From: Lachnoclostridium sp. UBA7122
GTDB taxonomy: Bacteria; Bacillota; Clostridia; Lachnospirales; Lachnospiraceae
NCBI GenBank assembly: GCA_002493085.1
Contig: DKXQ01000126.1
Location: 1-9,663 of the forward strand
DNA length: 9,663 bases
Direction: 5' to 3'
Made by a program: the position numbers and the translations under genes. Positions 7,094 to 9,663 of the stretch are shown here, piece after piece. The notes beneath the pieces are model-generated. The model worked only from the letters and a program-made list of their open reading frames with translations. It was not told the origin of the DNA and did no database searches. The first letter of the stretch is position 1, and the number at the start of each line of letters is the position of its first letter.

Positions 7094-7580
7094 ACATAAA
7101 ACCTCCATTACCTGTTTTTTGTTCTATTATTTCTATTTCCTTTACCAGCTCTGCCAGCATTTCTTTTTCTATATCACAGCTTATATAAGAAAGTGCCTTG
7201 TAAAAAAAATTATAGTCTGGAAACAATGCTCCGCCTTGTACTTTATCTTTGTAAATATATGCTGCCAGGCTCTGGCATTTTGAAAGCAATTCCAGTTTTA
7301 TATCCCGTATTTCCGGTTCTTCACTGTAAATCCTGTCCATGTCATAATCAGAAGTATTTCCACATGGAGAAGTACAATTAGCGCAGTTAGGTGCTATAGC
7401 GTTTTTTTCCAGGTATATTTCATCTATCATTCCAGATATATCCTTATCATCTATTTCATTATATATAATAGGAAATGCTAAAGCCTTAATAACCACACTA
7501 TCTGTATTTGCTGTTTTAGGGTTATTGTTGCAGGCTCCCACAAGCCCGGTTAACGCACTGGTAATTCTATCTTTATTCAA
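7068..7580 (-). CDS. Small Cys-motif protein of unknown function
   Basis: This 170-residue protein has no signal peptide or membrane helix. A compact cysteine motif, CANCTSPCGNTSDYDMD (66-82; C-x2-C-x3-C), lies mid-protein, with single cysteines at 17, 102 and 135. It resembles small proteins found in gut anaerobes, sometimes loosely named hydroxylamine reductase-related, but the cysteine spacing does not match the hybrid-cluster protein, and that name is not adopted. Overlap with the 4Fe-4S protein gene suggests the two work together, perhaps in electron transfer or metal binding. The start is a TTG at 7580. No ATG or GTG lies upstream in frame before a stop, and there is no Shine-Dalgarno within reach except the AAAGGAGG at about 7647-7654, across a large hairpin. 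The first residues (ALTGLVGACNNNPKT) look like a natural N-terminus, so a much later start is unlikely. Confidence 0.72.
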   Translation of the reverse strand: MNKDRITSALTGLVGACNNNPKTANTDSVVIKALAFPIIYNEIDDKDISGMIDEIYLEKNAIAPNCANCTSPCGNTSDYDMDRIYSEEPEIRDIKLELLSKCQSLAAYIYKDKVQGGALFPDYNFFYKALSYISCDIEKEMLAELVKEIEIIEQKTGNGGFMYGKKNYKD

Positions 7581-7590
7581 ATATATTTCT

Positions 7591-7643
7591 GTTACTGAAA
7601 ATTTATAAAAAGTTAATAAGATTTTTTATAAATCTTCAGTAAC
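7591..7643 (-). repeat. 53-nt near-perfect hairpin between SD and start codon
   Basis: Arms of 21 nt (7591-7611 and 7623-7643) pair over their full length, with a single mismatch that becomes a G-U pair in the minus-strand RNA; the loop is 11 nt. The outer ends read GTTACTGAA and TTCAGTAAC. It begins 3 nt after GGAGG (within AAAGGAGGGAT) and ends 10 nt before the TTG start of the Cys-motif gene. No T run follows on either strand, so it is not a standard terminator. It could be a miniature mobile repeat, an RNA processing site, or a structure that brings the ribosome binding site near the start. Confidence 0.8.
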
Positions 7644-7658
7644 ATCCCTCCTTTCTTA

Positions 7659-8231
7659 TTAACGCTGCTCCCATGCCATCTGCTCCTTAAGCGGGTACAT
7701 TTTAAATACAGCCCAGTGATTGTTTATCTTACTGCAAAAGTCATACTGTTCTGCCAGCTCCCAGGCACTGTCATCAGAGCAGTATACATATCCTGTCAGG
7801 TTGCCAGAATCTCCTGTTGTAAAAAGGGCAAGCACACTGTCATTTTCTTTCTGGTAAAAAACTTTAGAATCATCACATAAAAATGAACTGGCTATATTTT
7901 TATAATTTAACTGGCTACAGTCATTAAAACCGGGAAGGTTTTCTTCTATTACCTTATTATACTTCTTTTCAAGAACATGGAAACGCAGTTCCTCCATTCC
8001 ATAATAAAAAGACATTGCAGGATTTGATACAATATATAATATAAATGAAGCTGATAAGTCAGCAAATACCCAGCCTGGTTTTTTCATAAAAACATCAGCA
8101 ATGCTTGAAATAAAGAAAAGCAGCGTAACAAAAAAACGTCCATATGTAAAAGAAAAAAGATAAAAGACCAGAAGCAAAAGCTTTACTGCAAATATTAAAA
8201 AAAATTTATGTTTCAAAACTATCTGTTTCAT
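7659..8231 (-). CDS. Membrane protein of unknown function, three helices plus C-terminal domain
   Basis: The 190-residue product has three predicted membrane helices at about 9-28, 33-48 and 55-72, with Lys-Lys after the second. This fits an inside N-terminus and an outside C-terminal domain of about 110 residues (inference from charge). The C-terminal domain is polar, with Cys105, Cys119, Cys151 and Cys166 and several aromatic residues; no known family is recognised. The ATG has AAGGGG about 6-8 nt upstream, which overlaps the stop of the secreted-protein gene 10 nt away, so the two are probably co-translated and may act together at the cell surface. Base composition is more AT-rich than in the PTS genes. 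Confidence 0.72.
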   Translation of the reverse strand: MKQIVLKHKFFLIFAVKLLLLVFYLFSFTYGRFFVTLLFFISSIADVFMKKPGWVFADLSASFILYIVSNPAMSFYYGMEELRFHVLEKKYNKVIEENLPGFNDCSQLNYKNIASSFLCDDSKVFYQKENDSVLALFTTGDSGNLTGYVYCSDDSAWELAEQYDFCSKINNHWAVFKMYPLKEQMAWEQR

Positions 8232-8241
8232 AATACACCCC

Positions 8242-8763
8242 TTAATATAAAAAATATCTGTAACTGGTTAATTTTCTAATGCTGTTGGCACATCTTACAA
8301 AATCTACCTTTTTAAAAAGTGTTTTTGAAATCTCCAGTGAACTTCGGTTTATCTCAGCTGTATGCGTTTGTTTTACTGTTAAATATATTGTACCATTTTT
8401 ATTAAATTTAATAACTCCTCTCCCATTATTTCCCCAGCTGTCTTCATATACAAACTTTGCTTTATTTCCATTAATTTTAGCTATAAGTACATCTGTAGAA
8501 TATAAAGGGCTTGCATTTCTTCCTCCCTTATCAATTGCAAAATGAATTTTTCCATTTTTAGTAATTTTGTAAATAATAATATTATACCATCCAGTTTCAT
8601 AGCCACCCTTTTCCCCATTATACCCAAAAGTTCCCTTAAAAGTTTTACTTGTTATAAAAGAACTCTTTTTTGCTGCTGCCTGTATTGTTATTGGATTCTG
8701 TACAGATAATATTCCTGTTAAAAAAATCAAAACCAATAACAAACTTAATAATCTCTTCTTCAT
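8242..8763 (-). CDS. Secreted small protein of unknown function
   Basis: From the ATG at 8763 the product has 173 residues. It begins with a clear signal peptide: MKKR, then a hydrophobic core of LLSLLLVLIFLTGIL, and a likely signal-peptidase site near IQAAA (about residue 31). The mature part is basic, rich in Lys, Asn, Gly and aromatic residues, with repeated strand-like segments such as WYNIIIYKITKNGKIHFAI and KFNKNGTIYLTV, suggesting a small beta-sheet domain. No lipobox, catalytic motif or known family is seen. The ATG overlaps the larE stop as ATGA and has no clear Shine-Dalgarno, so translation probably depends on coupling to larE. A TTG start four codons upstream (8775) is possible but adds nothing typical. 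It is followed at 10 nt by the membrane protein gene. Confidence 0.72.
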   Translation of the reverse strand: MKKRLLSLLLVLIFLTGILSVQNPITIQAAAKKSSFITSKTFKGTFGYNGEKGGYETGWYNIIIYKITKNGKIHFAIDKGGRNASPLYSTDVLIAKINGNKAKFVYEDSWGNNGRGVIKFNKNGTIYLTVKQTHTAEINRSSLEISKTLFKKVDFVRCANSIRKLTSYRYFLY

Positions 8764-9563
8764 AATTTGCACCAATTCCCAAGCGAAAATGCCTGCCTTT
8801 CTTCTTTTTTTACTTCACACTTACGTATCTCTAAATCCAGCATTACTGCACTATAATATCTTCCCAGCTCATTTACAATATCCTGCCTTCTGGCAAGTGC
8901 AAGTCCAAGCTGCTTTTCTGTAACCTGTATTCTTGCAGCGCTGCCACACATCCGCACACGGAAATCATTAAACCCAATAGAAGACAGATAGTTTTCTGCA
9001 GTTTCTGTTATCATCAGTTTTTCTTTTGTAATCTTATCACCTGCTGGTATACGTGTAGCAAGACATGCATAGGCAGGTTTATCCCATGTAAATAGCCCTG
9101 CTTCTTTTGACAGATGCCGTATGTTATCTTTTGAAAGCCCGCACTCTTTAAGAGGAGAGTGCACTGAAAGTTCTGCAAGGGCACGCATGCCAGGCCGGTC
9201 TGCTGCTTCGTCGGAAGCATTAGTCCCATCTGCCAGTACATTATACTGCTCTTTTGCTGCTGCTTTAGCAATCTCTGCAAATATCACTTTTTTGCAGTGG
9301 TAACAGCGGTCAGATGGATTGTCTGCAATTAGTGGGCTATTAAGTATATCTGTATAAATAACCTGCATGTCTGCGCCAAGTTCCTTTGTAAGCCGTATGG
9401 CATCATCCAGTTCAGACTGGGGCTGGAAGACAGATTTTACATAGTAAGCTTTTACACTGGCATTATATTTTATTGCAGCATAGAGCAGATATGCAGAATC
9501 AACGCCTCCTGAAAATGCAATCGCCAGCTTTGGGTTTTCTTTAAAAAAATCTTCTAATTCCAT
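8760..9563 (-). CDS. larE: LarE-family ATP-dependent sulfur transferase
   Basis: LarE enzymes activate a pyridinium dicarboxylate mononucleotide with ATP and insert sulfur from a protein cysteine, a step in making the nickel-pincer cofactor of lactate racemase and related enzymes. The 267-residue length is typical. The PP-loop ATP motif SGGVDSA (18-24) is intact. RCYHCKK (86-92) gives the conserved C-x2-C pair (Cys87, Cys90), ADGTNASDEAADRPGMRAL (111-129) is the family signature, and WDKPAYACLATRIPAG (160-175) carries Cys167, at the position of the sulfur-donor cysteine. More cysteines lie at 141, 206, 249 and 265. The ATG has GAGG 7 nt upstream. No larA, larB or larC is in the window, so the cofactor role is inferred from family only; a tRNA- or other sulfur-transfer role by a paralogue cannot be excluded. 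It is the first gene of the five-gene unit visible here. Confidence 0.86.
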   Translation of the reverse strand: MELEDFFKENPKLAIAFSGGVDSAYLLYAAIKYNASVKAYYVKSVFQPQSELDDAIRLTKELGADMQVIYTDILNSPLIADNPSDRCYHCKKVIFAEIAKAAAKEQYNVLADGTNASDEAADRPGMRALAELSVHSPLKECGLSKDNIRHLSKEAGLFTWDKPAYACLATRIPAGDKITKEKLMITETAENYLSSIGFNDFRVRMCGSAARIQVTEKQLGLALARRQDIVNELGRYYSAVMLDLEIRKCEVKKEERQAFSLGNWCKL

Positions 9564-9583
9564 ATATAATCCTCATCTTAAAA

Positions 9584-9605
9584 ATGTGTATATTTATATA
9601 CACAT
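9584..9605 (-). promoter_or_regulatory. AT-rich palindrome in the larE leader
   Basis: The arms atgtgtata (9584-9592) and tatacacat (9597-9605) pair perfectly around a 4-nt centre. On the minus strand the palindrome is followed by a short T run and lies about 20 nt before the larE start. It may be a weak terminator of an upstream gene, an attenuator or an operator. The remaining bases to 9663 hold no clear gene and no convincing promoter (a poor TTGGTT-17-TATATG match only). Confidence 0.4.
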
Positions 9606-9663
9606 ATACTTAAACTACATTATCTAACCAATAAATCTTATTAAATTTCCAAAGCAGTCTGCA

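Noticed and set aside
7094..7108. Upstream ATG adding MEVLC to the ferredoxin-like protein
   Set aside because: The Shine-Dalgarno GGAGG overlaps this codon and is correctly spaced for the ATG at 7093.
7068..7580. Naming the small Cys-motif protein hydroxylamine reductase (hybrid-cluster protein)
   Set aside because: At 170 residues it is far too short, and its C-x2-C-x3-C spacing does not match the cluster ligands of that family.
7591..7643. Hairpin as an intrinsic terminator
   Set aside because: The stem is long, but no T run follows it on either strand and the pairing is mostly A-T. A processing or structural role fits better, though weak termination is not excluded.
7612..7646. Ten-codon peptide frame starting ATGTTACTGAAG inside the hairpin arm
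   Set aside because: The ATG is only 1 nt from GGAGG, too close for normal initiation; the peptide is very short and its sequence is dictated by the palindrome.

Overview
The window is AT-rich DNA with every supported gene on the minus strand, so transcription runs from high to low coordinates. Strong GGAGG-type ribosome binding sites, a consensus sigma-A promoter, a mannitol-type phosphotransferase system (PTS) and anaerobe-style ferredoxin proteins point to a low-GC Gram-positive anaerobe, most likely a clostridium of the gut Lachnospiraceae type. The taxon is inference from overall style; there is no rRNA or other marker gene.

Two transcription units are visible. The downstream one (about 22 to 6230) is a complete PTS sugar-alcohol operon. 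A perfect TTGACA-17-TATAAT promoter is followed by a zinc-type polyol-phosphate dehydrogenase resembling L-sorbose-1-phosphate reductase, a mannitol-type EIICBA permease, a 1-phosphofructokinase, HPr and enzyme I, and then a strong intrinsic terminator. The operon carries the general PTS proteins as well as the permease, so the phosphate chain PEP to EI to HPr to EIIA to EIIB to sugar is encoded in one unit. The dehydrogenase and kinase suggest a route in which the imported hexitol phosphate is oxidised next to the phosphate to a ketose 1-phosphate (fructose 1-phosphate if the substrate is mannitol) and then phosphorylated to fructose 1,6-bisphosphate. This would replace the classical mannitol-1-phosphate to fructose-6-phosphate step. 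The HPr has Arg where Firmicute HPr normally has regulatory Ser46.

The upstream unit (about 6395 to 9605) has five closely spaced genes: a LarE-family sulfur transferase, a secreted small protein of unknown function, a three-helix membrane protein of unknown function, a small Cys-rich protein, and a two-cluster ferredoxin-like protein with an additional Cys-rich domain, ending in a strong terminator. A 53-nt near-perfect hairpin lies between the membrane protein gene and the Cys-rich protein gene. It separates a good Shine-Dalgarno sequence from a TTG start that otherwise has none. The role of this unit is not known; LarE and the ferredoxin pair suggest sulfur, metal or redox chemistry.

The only stretch over 300 bases without a gene (6142 to 6451) holds the terminator of the upstream unit and the promoter of the PTS operon. 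No tRNA, rRNA, CRISPR array, insertion sequence or phage gene was seen.
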